Below, one piece after another: positions 55,284 to 64,000 of a DNA stretch of 64,000 nucleotides (its first letter is position 1; the number at the start of each line of letters is the position of its first letter). Location of the stretch: positions 372,001-436,000 of the forward strand of contig CP030868.2 of assembly GCA_004010835.2 (NCBI GenBank), given 5' to 3'. The stretch is from Oenococcus sp. UCMA 16435. Lineage in GTDB: Bacteria > Bacillota > Bacilli > Lactobacillales > Lactobacillaceae. The translations under genes were made by a program, and so were the position numbers. A model generated the notes under the pieces. That model saw only the letters and a list, made by a program, of their open reading frames with translations, did no database searches and was not told the origin of the DNA.

Positions 55284-56132
55284 TTATTTCCAATAATCCT
55301 CATCCCCATAATTCAAATGAGTACTGTCAGCTTCATTATCTTTAAACTCGGCCAACGCTTCCTGATAAACGGCCGTCCCGCGCTGATAGGCATTTATTCC
55401 AGTTAAGAAATGAAATGGCGGCTGAGACATGTTAGCTAATTTAAAAATAGCTTTAGCAGCTAATTCCGGCGATCCATCTTGGTTTCCGGATATAGATTCA
55501 GTATGGTTAGCATTTGCATGAGCTGTTGTTTTATAGTCATCGATCGTCTTGGCGGCTGCCTTATGTGAGGAACCAGCCCATTTGGTTCTATAAGGTCCGG
55601 GTTCGATGTTTGTAACGTAGATCCCTAAAGGAGCGACTTCTTTAGACAAGGCAGAAGACAAACCTTCCAAAGCAAATTTAGTGGCATTATAAAAACCAAA
55701 AGTTGGAGAACTGGTTAAGCCACCAACCGAAGTGATATTAATAATCCGACCGGAGCGTTGTTTGCGTAAAAACGGCAACACCGTACGAGTAACATCGGCC
55801 GCCCCCCAAAAATTAGTATCCATCATTTTCCTAACAGTCGCTTCATCCGATTCTTCTACAGAACCAAAATATCCCCAACCGGCATTGTTGACTAAAACAT
55901 CAATTTTTCCAAAATGCTCGATCGATTCATTAACTGCTCTAACAACATTATCGTGATTAGTTACATCCAAGGTAGTTGTATAAATATTTTCATATTCTTT
56001 TTGCCAGTGGGCAATTTGATCAAGATGCCGAGCTGTTGCAACAATTTTTTGTTTTCGTGCTATTAATTCATTAACTAAGGCCTGACCAAAACCTGAACTA
56101 GTACCAGTAACGAACCATATTTTTTCCGACAT
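55284..56132 (-). CDS. Short-chain dehydrogenase/reductase
   Basis: The protein has 282 residues from ATG 56132, which has GAGGCAG ahead. Classical SDR: cofactor motif TGTSSGFG, NNAGWGYFG, catalytic Ser in INITSVGG and YNATKFALEG for the Tyr-x-x-x-Lys pair. Arg after the first strand (ATARH) suggests NADP(H). Substrate unknown. Stands alone. Confidence 0.9.
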   Translation of the reverse strand: MSEKIWFVTGTSSGFGQALVNELIARKQKIVATARHLDQIAHWQKEYENIYTTTLDVTNHDNVVRAVNESIEHFGKIDVLVNNAGWGYFGSVEESDEATVRKMMDTNFWGAADVTRTVLPFLRKQRSGRIINITSVGGLTSSPTFGFYNATKFALEGLSSALSKEVAPLGIYVTNIEPGPYRTKWAGSSHKAAAKTIDDYKTTAHANANHTESISGNQDGSPELAAKAIFKLANMSQPPFHFLTGINAYQRGTAVYQEALAEFKDNEADSTHLNYGDEDYWK

Positions 56133-56324
56133 ATTCTGCCTCTTTTCTAAACTATGCAATTAAATTATATTCGTGATTTCTAAAAATAATTATTACAGTT
56201 TTATTGGTCTAACTATTTTAGAAAAACGCTAAATTTATTTTTCATTCCTGGTGTAAATACTGAGGTCTCTTTTATGATTGTGATTTGAATTTAACAGGCC
56301 CTATCGGTTCTTTAATAATTCCCT

Positions 56325-57317
56325 TTAAAACAGAATGTTGATCATTAAAATTGCAAACAAAACTTGAAAACAAACTGTAACCAGTCCATAAATCATAAAC
56401 TTTTGCCCAGAATTCTTAATTGTCTGCCATTTAAGATTCAAACCAATTCCAGCTAAATTAACAATCCCAAAAAAATTAGCAATTGATTTGGCGCCTGTAT
56501 TAATGGCATTCGATAGATTAAAAAAAGAATTAACAAACACAAAAATTATAAAAACAATCACAAACCAAGGAACTGCAATCTTTTTATTGTTTACCTCGAT
56601 TTGATCGGTTCTCCTTCGATCAGCAAAACGAGCAAAAATAAAAACAACAACCGATAAAAGAATAACTCTTAACATTTTGAATAAAGTCGCATAAGTAACA
56701 ACCGCCGGATTTACCAAAGAAGCAGTCCCAACAACTTGACCAACTGACTGGACAGTTCCACCGATCAATCCGCCGATCAACAAATTGTTTCCATGGAAAA
56801 TATTTGGGCCAATCACAGGCAAAACAAATAACAATACAACGCCGCTTAAAGAAACAGTGGCAACGGCTGTCCGGCGTTGATCATCACTTGCACCAATTGC
56901 CGGAGCAACGGCAGCGATCGCGCTTGAACCACAAACAGCATTTCCACTGGCCATCAACATTGAGGATTCGGATGATACTTTAATAAAATGTCTTCCAATC
57001 CAAAGAACAAAAACAATCGTGGCTATCATTTGGAAAAGAATGAAGATCACTCCTTGAACTTTTAGAGACGAAATAGTTCGTAAAGTTACCGTTAAACCCA
57101 TCATAGCAATTCCAATTTCAATCGGAAACTTCTCGGCCCATTTAATTCCAGGCATCCATTTTTTGTCCTTAAAAATTGTGTTTCCAATTAAAATTCCCAA
57201 CAGCATCGCAGTTGCTTCTCCGCCCAAAGTCGGCAGATAGTTGGCCAATACTTTTGCTAATAACGATAATACAAGTGTTAAAAAAATTCCCCTAATCATA
57301 TTTGCTTTAATTTTCAT
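56325..57317 (-). CDS. YeiH/UPF0324-family putative sulfate exporter
   Basis: The protein has 330 residues and about 9-10 membrane helices. Family marks: LPTLGGEATAMLLGILIGN, MMGLTVTLRTIS, GNAVCGSSAIAAVAPAIGA and GGTVQSVGQVVGTASLV. Members (PSE family) have been linked to sulfur-compound export, but the substrate here is not known. GGAG precedes the ATG. Confidence 0.88.
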   Translation of the reverse strand: MKIKANMIRGIFLTLVLSLLAKVLANYLPTLGGEATAMLLGILIGNTIFKDKKWMPGIKWAEKFPIEIGIAMMGLTVTLRTISSLKVQGVIFILFQMIATIVFVLWIGRHFIKVSSESSMLMASGNAVCGSSAIAAVAPAIGASDDQRRTAVATVSLSGVVLLFVLPVIGPNIFHGNNLLIGGLIGGTVQSVGQVVGTASLVNPAVVTYATLFKMLRVILLSVVVFIFARFADRRRTDQIEVNNKKIAVPWFVIVFIIFVFVNSFFNLSNAINTGAKSIANFFGIVNLAGIGLNLKWQTIKNSGQKFMIYGLVTVCFQVLFAILMINILF

Positions 57318-57470
57318 GAATAAACTCCAATGATACTATTTAATCACGGAATAATCATTTGTTAAATAAATATTTTTAATGCTTATCATTAAAAATATAA
57401 ATATAAAAAATTAAAAAAATAAAAACACCACTCATAAAATAAAATGGTGATTTTCATTAAAAAATTCGTA

Positions 57471-58208
57471 TTATTCTAGATTGAAGCCTTTTCTTTTGGC
57501 ATATTCAGTCAAAGCAGTTGTGTCGTTTACCTGTGTTAAAGCTTTTTTATTGTGTTCCGTCCAATCTTCATTGATATTCCTGCTCGTATAATAAGCCCGC
57601 ATCGTTTTATTGTAATCAGCGACCCCTTTATCGATTGTGTCTATATCATAGGAGTCTTTTTGCCAGAATGTTGATAGGGGCAACTTTGGTTTAACGCCTG
57701 GATGCCCATCGGGAACGCCTAGTGCTAATGTAAAAACAACTTTTGTCATTTTCGGTAAGTTCAAATAATTTTCATAAATTTCAAAGGCCCGGACCGGTCC
57801 AGCCATAGTGACACCGCCATAGCCTAAAGATTCAGCTGCCATTATAGCGGCATAAGCCGAAACACCAGCGGACAAAGCCGCTCCTTCAGCCATGTTATAA
57901 GCACTTAAATTGGCTTGAGCAATTTCGCGCTCTTTGCCTTCCAGACCAACCAGCAATTTATGATAGTCGGCAATGATAACAAAAAAGTGATCCGAGCTGG
58001 CCACATACGGCATATGGACCAAATCGGCTGCTTGTTCTTTGATAGATTGATCCGTAATTTCAACGTAAGTCACTGGCTGATAATTATTAATATTCGGTAC
58101 CGATTGTGCTGCCGACATAATCTGCTCCAAATCAGACTCCGGAATATGTTCACCGGTAAATTTCCGAATCGAAGCCCGATTGTGAATCATTTTTAAAAGA
58201 TCGTTCAT
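57471..58208 (-). CDS. Nitroreductase-family FMN oxidoreductase
   Basis: The protein has 245 residues. The N-terminal FMN site HNRASIRKFTGEHIPESDLE and AAQSVPNINNYQPVTYVEI; the central MAAESLGYGGVTMAGPVRAF; and the C-terminal tail are typical of the NfsA/Frp group that uses NADPH. AGGAGG lies before the ATG. Divergent from the AraC-type regulator, which may control it. Confidence 0.9.
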   Translation of the reverse strand: MNDLLKMIHNRASIRKFTGEHIPESDLEQIMSAAQSVPNINNYQPVTYVEITDQSIKEQAADLVHMPYVASSDHFFVIIADYHKLLVGLEGKEREIAQANLSAYNMAEGAALSAGVSAYAAIMAAESLGYGGVTMAGPVRAFEIYENYLNLPKMTKVVFTLALGVPDGHPGVKPKLPLSTFWQKDSYDIDTIDKGVADYNKTMRAYYTSRNINEDWTEHNKKALTQVNDTTALTEYAKRKGFNLE

Positions 58209-58378
58209 TGATTCCTCCTTACTTACTCAATATAAGTATTTTAAACTTTAAAAGGCACTAAATCTTTAAAGAAAAAAATACAAAATATATTTACAAAATT
58301 AAAAGTAGATTATGTATTTCAGAACTTGATAAATATTGTTATTATCCTTCGATAGAATAATATCTATGAGGTTTGATA

Positions 58379-59476
58379 ATGAATACAAAAGATTTGGAGC
58401 TTTTTTCCGAAATCATTAATCAAAAGATCTATATATGGCAAAATAATCATTTAAATTTAGTGAATAAAAACAATATCAACGGAAATCGGGCTTTAATAAT
58501 AAAATTGCTCGCGTTTGCAAAAACGAAGAACTTTACTTTAATTAACCATGAATCAGAACACGCTTTAATTGTGCCCTGCCCAAAAAATATTTTGATTTAT
58601 ATCGAAATAAAACATAATTCAAAAATAAAAGCTTTCGATCTTAATTCGGTTGAAAGCCTATTGTCTGTCCGCCAAACCGGTGAATTCGTTTATAAACTAT
58701 ATACTGGTCAGGATTGCCCATATTCTTTTATAACGTTCAAAAATACCGGGCAAAATTCATCAATAATCGGACAGCCTATCCAAAAGACAATCGTTTCGCC
58801 GGAATTACTTTTTAAAAATGAATCATCAATTCTGGAATCAATTTCAAAGCTTGATAAAAAATCCCTCAGTGAAGCTCTTAAGGGATTAACTCACGTTCAA
58901 ATTATCGGCGAAATATTCGCAAAGAACAATCTAATTCGCGGTGAAAAAGATACGTTAATCAGTTTTATTGCATCGTTAACGCAAACAGTCGTCATGTCCG
59001 GGCTACCAGTTAAAGAAGCTTATGAATTAGAAGACTCTTTAATCCAGGCAATTGAACTCAGGCCAACGCTGCCATTATTTACCGAAGTAATCCAAGAAAT
59101 CGTTTGGATTTTCTATGATCAACTAACGAATTATAGGCAAAAAACTATTTCCCCGATTTCAGAAAGAATTAGTAACTATATTCAGGATCATATCCGCGAA
59201 AAGATAACTTTAAGCAAAATTTCTTCTGATTTAAAGACCCCAAAACAAACCTTGAACAGAGCTTTTGAATTAAAATTTGACATTACAATCAATCAATATA
59301 TTCGGCAAAAAAAAATTAATAAGGCAAAACAACTTTTACGAGCCAATATATTGAATTTGGAGGATATTTCTAAATTTTTATCATTCAGCAGTAAAAGTTA
59401 TTTTGTGCAAACTTTTAGACAAATAACCGGATCAACCCCAAAAAGTTTTCAAAAAAAGAATAGTAGTGCTATTTAA
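58379..59476 (+). CDS. AraC-family transcriptional regulator
   Basis: The protein has 365 residues from ATG 58379, with GAGG 8 nt ahead. The C-terminal ~100 residues are a two-helix-turn-helix AraC domain (EKITLSKISSDLKTPKQTL, INQYIRQKKINKAKQLL, ISKFLSFSSKSYFVQTFRQI). The N-terminal ~230 residues resemble the large sensor region of Gram-positive YSIRK-type AraC regulators, with no cupin motif. Probable target is the divergent nitroreductase. Confidence 0.88.
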   Translation: MNTKDLELFSEIINQKIYIWQNNHLNLVNKNNINGNRALIIKLLAFAKTKNFTLINHESEHALIVPCPKNILIYIEIKHNSKIKAFDLNSVESLLSVRQTGEFVYKLYTGQDCPYSFITFKNTGQNSSIIGQPIQKTIVSPELLFKNESSILESISKLDKKSLSEALKGLTHVQIIGEIFAKNNLIRGEKDTLISFIASLTQTVVMSGLPVKEAYELEDSLIQAIELRPTLPLFTEVIQEIVWIFYDQLTNYRQKTISPISERISNYIQDHIREKITLSKISSDLKTPKQTLNRAFELKFDITINQYIRQKKINKAKQLLRANILNLEDISKFLSFSSKSYFVQTFRQITGSTPKSFQKKNSSAI

Positions 59477-59481
59477 AATTC

Positions 59482-60411
59482 TCAATCATCAATCTTGTCT
59501 CTTTTAAGTTCTTCTTTTTTCAACATGCTCAATTGTTTCTCAGCGTTCGACAAAAGGTTTCTGCTATTTTCAATTGTGCGATGCGCATCTTTTTTTTTCG
59601 TCTCGATTTCAGCATTCGAATATTTGGAAAGCTGTTGCTGCATTTGGATTGTTTGGTCATAACCACGCGCAACAAGACGATAGGTAAACTGAGCAATATT
59701 GATAAATCCATGAGAAACGATTTTTCCCGATGGCTGTTGAGAAAATTCGGAAATCGCATGATTAATCGGAAAACTAATTCGCCGATTCCAAAAGACAATT
59801 AGAGGACCAGTGAAAAACGCAATAATAATCGAGGCCAAACCAACCGGACCACCAACAAAAAAGCCAATTACCATAAAAGAAATGTCCTGAGTGACACGAC
59901 AAGCTTTATATTTTAAATGCGTAATTTTAGTAGCGATAGGTGCGATTGCATCATAAGGTGCAACACCCAAATCGGTTGACATATACAAGGAGCTGCCAAG
60001 CGTGAATAAGATCAAACCAATAATCAAATAACCGAGACTCATCCAAGTACTTGTTTCCTCTCCCCAAAGATTGATAAACAACTTTGTAAAAATGTCAATC
60101 AAAAATCCAACACCGACCATATTCAGAACCGTTCCGATTCCAATTTTGTGTTTATCGAGCCAAAAAACAAAAATCAAAATAACGAAATTAATCGTCAATT
60201 GATAAGTGCCCAAAGAAATTCCCAGATGATTGGCAATACCTAAATTGACCGATGTGAAAGGATCAAGACCAAAACCGCTAATACGACAAAAGCTTGCGCC
60301 CGCCGAAAGAATTGCAATGCCAATAAAAGAAACAATAACTTTTAAGAAAAGTTCAAGATAATTTGTTTTTTTAATATTTGATAAACGTTTATAAAATAAT
60401 TTCATTAACAT
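59482..60411 (-). CDS. YczE/YyaS-family membrane protein with C-terminal coiled coil
   Basis: The protein has 309 residues. Residues ~20-205 hold about six membrane helices with FCRISGFGLDPFTSVNLGIA and LYMSTDLGVAPYDAIAPIAT, the two repeated halves of YczE-like proteins. The last ~90 residues are charged and helical (KKKDAHRTIENSRNLLSNAEK), not usual for the family. No Shine-Dalgarno; TAAAAT with a TTGTAA -35 lies 4 nt before the first ATG and 10 before the second. Confidence 0.82.
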   Translation of the reverse strand: MLMKLFYKRLSNIKKTNYLELFLKVIVSFIGIAILSAGASFCRISGFGLDPFTSVNLGIANHLGISLGTYQLTINFVILIFVFWLDKHKIGIGTVLNMVGVGFLIDIFTKLFINLWGEETSTWMSLGYLIIGLILFTLGSSLYMSTDLGVAPYDAIAPIATKITHLKYKACRVTQDISFMVIGFFVGGPVGLASIIIAFFTGPLIVFWNRRISFPINHAISEFSQQPSGKIVSHGFINIAQFTYRLVARGYDQTIQMQQQLSKYSNAEIETKKKDAHRTIENSRNLLSNAEKQLSMLKKEELKRDKIDD

Positions 60412-60530
60412 ATTTATTTTACAAGAAATATGTTAAATTACAAAATTACAAGATTAAGAAATTTATTTATAAAAATTTTTGAATTATTTACTATTTAAAA
60501 ATTTTCCGCAAATATTTTTTAAGATTTTTC

Positions 60531-60571
60531 TTGTTAATGACATTTCATAGTTGTATACTATGTGAAATTTA
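60531..60571 (+). promoter_or_regulatory. Promoter and operator of the ketopantoate-reductase-like gene
   Basis: -35 TTGTTA (60531-60536), 17-bp spacer, -10 TATACT (60554-60559). An inverted repeat CATAGT-N5-ACTATG with outer TTTCA / TGAAA bases covers the -10 box, as for a repressor site. Confidence 0.65.
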
Positions 60572-60592
60572 TATTAAAGGAGATTAATAATT

Positions 60593-61552
60593 ATGAAATA
60601 CGCAGTTGTCGGTGCAGGAGCAATGGGACTTCGCTACGGTATCTTGTTACAATACAACGCTGGAGTCGAAGTGGATTATATTGAGCCGACACAAGCCAGC
60701 CTTAAAAAGATTCACACTCAGGGAGACCAGGTTTGGAAAAGCCGCGACCACAAAAACCGTCATTTAATAAAAATCAATGTATACTCGCCTGAAGAATATC
60801 AAGGTGACCCGGATGTCTGGATTTTCTTTATGAAACAAATGCAACTTCAGGATGCCCTTGAGCGATTAGCCCCAAAAATCAAGTCACATCAAACAGCTTT
60901 AGCAGCAATGAACGGAATGGGACATATCGAAAAAATACAGAAATATTTTTCCGATGATCGAATCATTGGTGGGACCGCAATGATTGCGACTGTTTTAAAT
61001 GATTATGGTGATGTTGATTTCATGGGTTCCGAAGGGGCCGGATCATCAGTCTATGCTAATTTAACCGAACAAGATTCAAAAACTATTCAGGAAATTAAAA
61101 AAGATTTCCAGGCCGCAAATTTGAATCCAAAAATCACAGAAAACTTTATGGGAACTTTGTTAACAAAAGTTTTCTTTAATTCCGTTGAAAATTCAATTGC
61201 AACAATGTTTCAATCGCGTATGGGAGAGCTGCTCTCTTATGACAACTTTCTGGAAGGCATCGCCCGTCCGTTAATTGATGAAGCTTATGACGCTGCTGAT
61301 GCTGCTGGCTATAAACTGCTTGAATCACGTGACGAAATGGTAGCACAGGTTGAGTATGTCTCAAAAGTAGCTAATCCGCTCCACTATCCTTCTATGTATC
61401 AGGATTTTTCAAATGGTCGAAAAACGGAAGTCGATTATATTAACGGTTGGATCGCCGATCTAGCCGATAAAGAAGGTACAAAAGCCGCGAATCAACGAAT
61501 TGTTCAAAATATGGTTCACTTAGCAGAAGCAATGCGTCAGTTTAAAAACTAG
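60593..61552 (+). CDS. 2-dehydropantoate 2-reductase family protein
   Basis: The protein has 319 residues. N-terminal NADP-binding YAVVGAGAMGLRYG, then a C-terminal helical domain with catalytic-type Lys in LLTKVFFNSVENSIATMF and PSMYQDFSNGRKTEVDYING. The family reduces ketopantoate to pantoate, but also includes paralogues for other 2-oxo acids, so the substrate is uncertain. AAAGGAG lies ahead of the ATG. Confidence 0.87.
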   Translation: MKYAVVGAGAMGLRYGILLQYNAGVEVDYIEPTQASLKKIHTQGDQVWKSRDHKNRHLIKINVYSPEEYQGDPDVWIFFMKQMQLQDALERLAPKIKSHQTALAAMNGMGHIEKIQKYFSDDRIIGGTAMIATVLNDYGDVDFMGSEGAGSSVYANLTEQDSKTIQEIKKDFQAANLNPKITENFMGTLLTKVFFNSVENSIATMFQSRMGELLSYDNFLEGIARPLIDEAYDAADAAGYKLLESRDEMVAQVEYVSKVANPLHYPSMYQDFSNGRKTEVDYINGWIADLADKEGTKAANQRIVQNMVHLAEAMRQFKN

Positions 61553-61639
61553 TTTATCGCCATCAATTTTCTATCGAAGTATAGTTAAAATTTGACTTGT
61601 CGACAAATGAATAATATACTTTTTTTCGAAATCTAATAA

Positions 61640-61887
61640 CCGCAATAAAATAGAGGCGCGATCATCACGAAAACTGCTAAGTGTGTATTCACAATGAGGC
61701 AGTCTTAAGGGTCATCGCCGAAACGAGATTATAAATACAGATAATCTTTGTTGGGACATGTGGAAAAACTGCATGGACTGTCTCGGTAAATCCGGGGAGT
61801 GCTATTAATTGGGAATTTTATCTTCTTTACTTAAATTGCCTTTTTATCCTCTATTAATCTCCGTTACTAATTAATGGAGGTTTTTAT
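61640..61887 (+). ncRNA. Lysine riboswitch of the amino-acid ABC transporter
   Basis: TAGAGGCGCG (61651-61660), then GGGTCATCGCCGAAACGAG (GCCGAA 61717-61722) and TTGTTGGGAC follow the L-box consensus order. An AATAG / CTATT basal pairing can close it. The expression platform is a stem CCTCTATTAAT / ATTAATGGAGG (61848-61858 and 61870-61880) with T residues after it. The CTATTAAT block also occurs at the 3' side of the aptamer, so alternative pairings are expected. Confidence 0.88.
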
Positions 61888-61917
61888 TTGGTTGGATTGA
61901 ATTTTAAGGAGAGAAAG

Positions 61918-63528
61918 ATGCGTTTAAAAAGAAAATATCTATTGATGCTTTCAATAAGTATTTTAGTTGGGATATTGTTTATCCTTTCGGTGTTGCCAAC
62001 GGAAAAAGCGGCAGCGGCGAAAAAAGACAATAAAGTTTTTTTAGTTGGCATGGAAGCCAATTATCCACCCTTTAATTGGACTCAGCAAAACAAAAAACAT
62101 GGTGCCGTTCCAATCCAAGGATCAAATCTTTATGCCAATGGTTATGACGTTCAAATATCCAAAAAAATCGCCAAAAAATTGGGTAAACGAGTTGTTGTTG
62201 TCAAGACGGAATGGGATGGTCTCTTACCCGCTTTAACTTCTGGAAAAATTGATGCGATCATCGCTGGAATGACTCCTACTCCGGAAAGAGAAAAAACAAT
62301 TGATTTCACCAAACCTTACTACAATTCCAAACAGATTATCGTTGTCAACAAAAATAGTAAATACGCTAAAGCAAAGACTTTAAGCGATTTTAAGGGTGCC
62401 AAACTAACAGCTCAGTTAAGTACCGTTCAATATAGTTTGATCAAACAAATCAAAGGTGTTATCAAAGAACCGGCAATGAAGGATTTCGCTTCAATGCGTG
62501 TCGCTTTGGAATCGAAGACAATTGATGGTTATGTCGCTGAGCTCCCGGAAGGCCTTAGTATGGCTGTTGCTGATCCGAATGCAACCTATGTTGAATTATC
62601 TGGAAAAAATGGTTTCAAACTGAATTCAACAGAATCTCAAGAAGCGATCGGTTTAAGAAAAAACGATCCAAATGAAACTAAAATCAATCATATTTTAAGT
62701 GGTATTTCACTTAAGACTCGAACTAAATTAATGCATGATGCCGTTTTAAACCAACCTCAGGCAACAACCCAGGGAAACTGGTTTATTAATATTTGGAAGC
62801 AATACGGAAATATGTTGCTTCGTGGTATTGGAATGACACTGCTACTATCAATCGTCGGCACAATTGTCGGTTTTATTATCGGCTTGCTGATTGGTATTGT
62901 TAGGACAATCCCTAAAGCCAAGAAAAGATCGAGGCGTTATCTGATTAATTTTGTTAACTGGCTTTTATCCGTTTATATTGAAATTTTCCGAGGGACACCA
63001 ATGATCGTTCAGGCTGCCGTTTTCTATTATGGTGCGGCTCAGGCTTTTAATATTAATTTAGATAGAACAACTTCGGCTTTGATTATTGTTTCAATTAATA
63101 CTGGCGCCTATCTAGCCGAAATTATCCGTGGTGGAATAATTTCGATTGATCAAGGACAATTCGAAGCAGCTAGTGCTTTGGGAATGACCCACTTCCAGCA
63201 AATGGAGAAAATTGTTTTGCCGCAGGCAGTTCGCAACAGTATTCCTGCAGTCACAAACGAATTCATCGTCAACATTAAAGACACCTCCGTTCTTAGCATA
63301 ATTTCCGTTTCCGAATTGTTTTTCACCGGATCAACGATTGCCGGACAAAATTTTCAATTCTTCCACACTTATTTGACAATTTCATTAATCTATCTAGTAT
63401 TGACTTTCACAATTACACGAATCTTCCGAATGATTGAAAAACGTCTTGACGGACCGAAAAACTATGATTTAATGACCAACGAATTTCAAGTTGACACACC
63501 AAAAATAGGAAGTGAAAAAGAAGAATGA
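61918..63528 (+). CDS. Amino-acid ABC transporter, fused substrate-binding protein and permease
   Basis: The protein has 536 residues from ATG 61918 with AAGGAG ahead. A signal peptide/anchor is followed by a family-3 solute-binding domain (~40-275: GMEANYPPFNWTQ, GYDVQISKKIAKKLG, AGMTPTPEREKTIDF). A HisM/GlnP-type permease (~300-520) follows, with the EAASALGMTHFQQM loop that contacts the ATPase. The lysine riboswitch in front makes lysine the likely substrate. The permease sits in the membrane with its binding domain outside. Confidence 0.92.
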   Translation: MRLKRKYLLMLSISILVGILFILSVLPTEKAAAAKKDNKVFLVGMEANYPPFNWTQQNKKHGAVPIQGSNLYANGYDVQISKKIAKKLGKRVVVVKTEWDGLLPALTSGKIDAIIAGMTPTPEREKTIDFTKPYYNSKQIIVVNKNSKYAKAKTLSDFKGAKLTAQLSTVQYSLIKQIKGVIKEPAMKDFASMRVALESKTIDGYVAELPEGLSMAVADPNATYVELSGKNGFKLNSTESQEAIGLRKNDPNETKINHILSGISLKTRTKLMHDAVLNQPQATTQGNWFINIWKQYGNMLLRGIGMTLLLSIVGTIVGFIIGLLIGIVRTIPKAKKRSRRYLINFVNWLLSVYIEIFRGTPMIVQAAVFYYGAAQAFNINLDRTTSALIIVSINTGAYLAEIIRGGIISIDQGQFEAASALGMTHFQQMEKIVLPQAVRNSIPAVTNEFIVNIKDTSVLSIISVSELFFTGSTIAGQNFQFFHTYLTISLIYLVLTFTITRIFRMIEKRLDGPKNYDLMTNEFQVDTPKIGSEKEE

Positions 63529-64000
63529 AAAAAGATTGTATCTTAAAAATTAGTCATTTAAAAAAATCTTTCGGTCAACACGAGGTCTTAAAAGATATTG
63601 ATCTAGACATTGAAAACGGTGAGGTCTTAACAATTATCGGTTCTTCAGGATCCGGTAAATCAACGTTGCTGCGATGCTTGAATCTTCTAGAAGAACCGAC
63701 AAGCGGTCAGATAATTTATCAGCAGCAGAATATTCTTGATCCTGATTTTAATCGAATTCAGTATCGGGCTAAAGTTGGAATGGTCTTTCAACAATTCAAT
63801 TTATTTAATAACCTGAATGTTTTAGAAAATTGTATCGTTGCTCAAACAACCGTTTTAAAAAAGGATAAGGATTCGGCAAAAAAATCAGCTTTAAAACAAC
63901 TGGAGCGCGTCGGAATGGCTCCATATGTTAAAGCCAAACCAGCCCAACTATCCGGCGGTCAAAAACAAAGAGTCGCAATCGCTCGTTCTTTGGCAATGTC
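63525..64000 (+). CDS. Amino-acid ABC transporter ATPase (partial, cut by window end)
   Basis: The first 158 residues are visible. Walker A IGSSGSGKSTLLR, Q-loop VFQQFNLF and signature LSGGQKQRVAIARSLAMS of the polar amino-acid (GlnQ/HisP) group. It overlaps the permease stop by 4 bp (ATGA) and provides the motor of the lysine-type transporter. Walker B and the rest are outside the window. Confidence 0.95.
   Translation, partial: MKKDCILKISHLKKSFGQHEVLKDIDLDIENGEVLTIIGSSGSGKSTLLRCLNLLEEPTSGQIIYQQQNILDPDFNRIQYRAKVGMVFQQFNLFNNLNVLENCIVAQTTVLKKDKDSAKKSALKQLERVGMAPYVKAKPAQLSGGQKQRVAIARSLAM

Noticed and set aside
1..64000. CRISPR array, prophage or intact insertion sequence
   Set aside because: No regularly spaced repeats, cas genes, phage structural genes or intact transposase were seen; only one broken recombinase.

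Overview
The window is AT-rich, densely coded Gram-positive DNA. The gene content fits the Leuconostocaceae: WxL surface proteins, an acetylase-type lysine operon under a lysine riboswitch, the Met T-box operon, formate-tetrahydrofolate ligase and PASTA kinase/phosphatase. From memory of gene content and order it best matches Oenococcus, most likely O. oeni; no database search was possible.

Region by region. Positions 1-5500 are an accessory, decaying stretch: a wrecked aminoglycoside-nucleotidyltransferase-like gene, a broken two-helix membrane protein, a perfect 28-bp hairpin, a WxL protein with its WxL-interacting partner, and a serine recombinase frameshifted just after its catalytic serine. 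The spacer between the WxL gene and the recombinase carries inverted 11-bp repeats around a promoter. Positions 5421-29264 are conserved core: tRNA-Cys, a HAD phosphatase, typA, def, a LysM/NlpC-P60 hydrolase, YitT, rpsP-ogt-rimM-trmD-rplS, comC, an SOS-controlled Y-family polymerase with YolD, an HTH/TPR regulator, tuf, and priA-fmt-stp-prkC-rpe-thiN followed by two phosphoesterases. Positions 29380-34559 hold a purine permease, thyA, tRNA-Gly, a second YitT protein, 5-formyl-THF cycloligase and glyA. Positions 34710-41974 are a seven-gene lysine/diaminopimelate operon behind a lysine riboswitch. Then come rpmF, fhs, yebC and a four-gene methionine operon (44904-49400) behind a T-box whose specifier reads AUG. 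Positions 49474-53809 are a second graveyard: a two-component system, an ABC exporter and a drug-efflux transporter, all broken. Positions 54190-61552 are accessory metabolic genes and regulators. The window ends with a second lysine riboswitch in front of an amino-acid ABC transporter, cut by the right edge.

The functional themes are one-carbon metabolism (thyA, cycloligase, glyA, fhs, fmt, MetE-like) and lysine supply, where one riboswitch class appears to control both synthesis and uptake. Several genes lack a Shine-Dalgarno sequence and carry a -10 box 5-8 nt before the start codon, which suggests leaderless mRNAs. No CRISPR array, intact prophage or intact insertion sequence was seen. 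The least explained items are the recombinase/WxL spacer with its inverted repeats, the 28-bp hairpin, and the recurring leaderless promoters.
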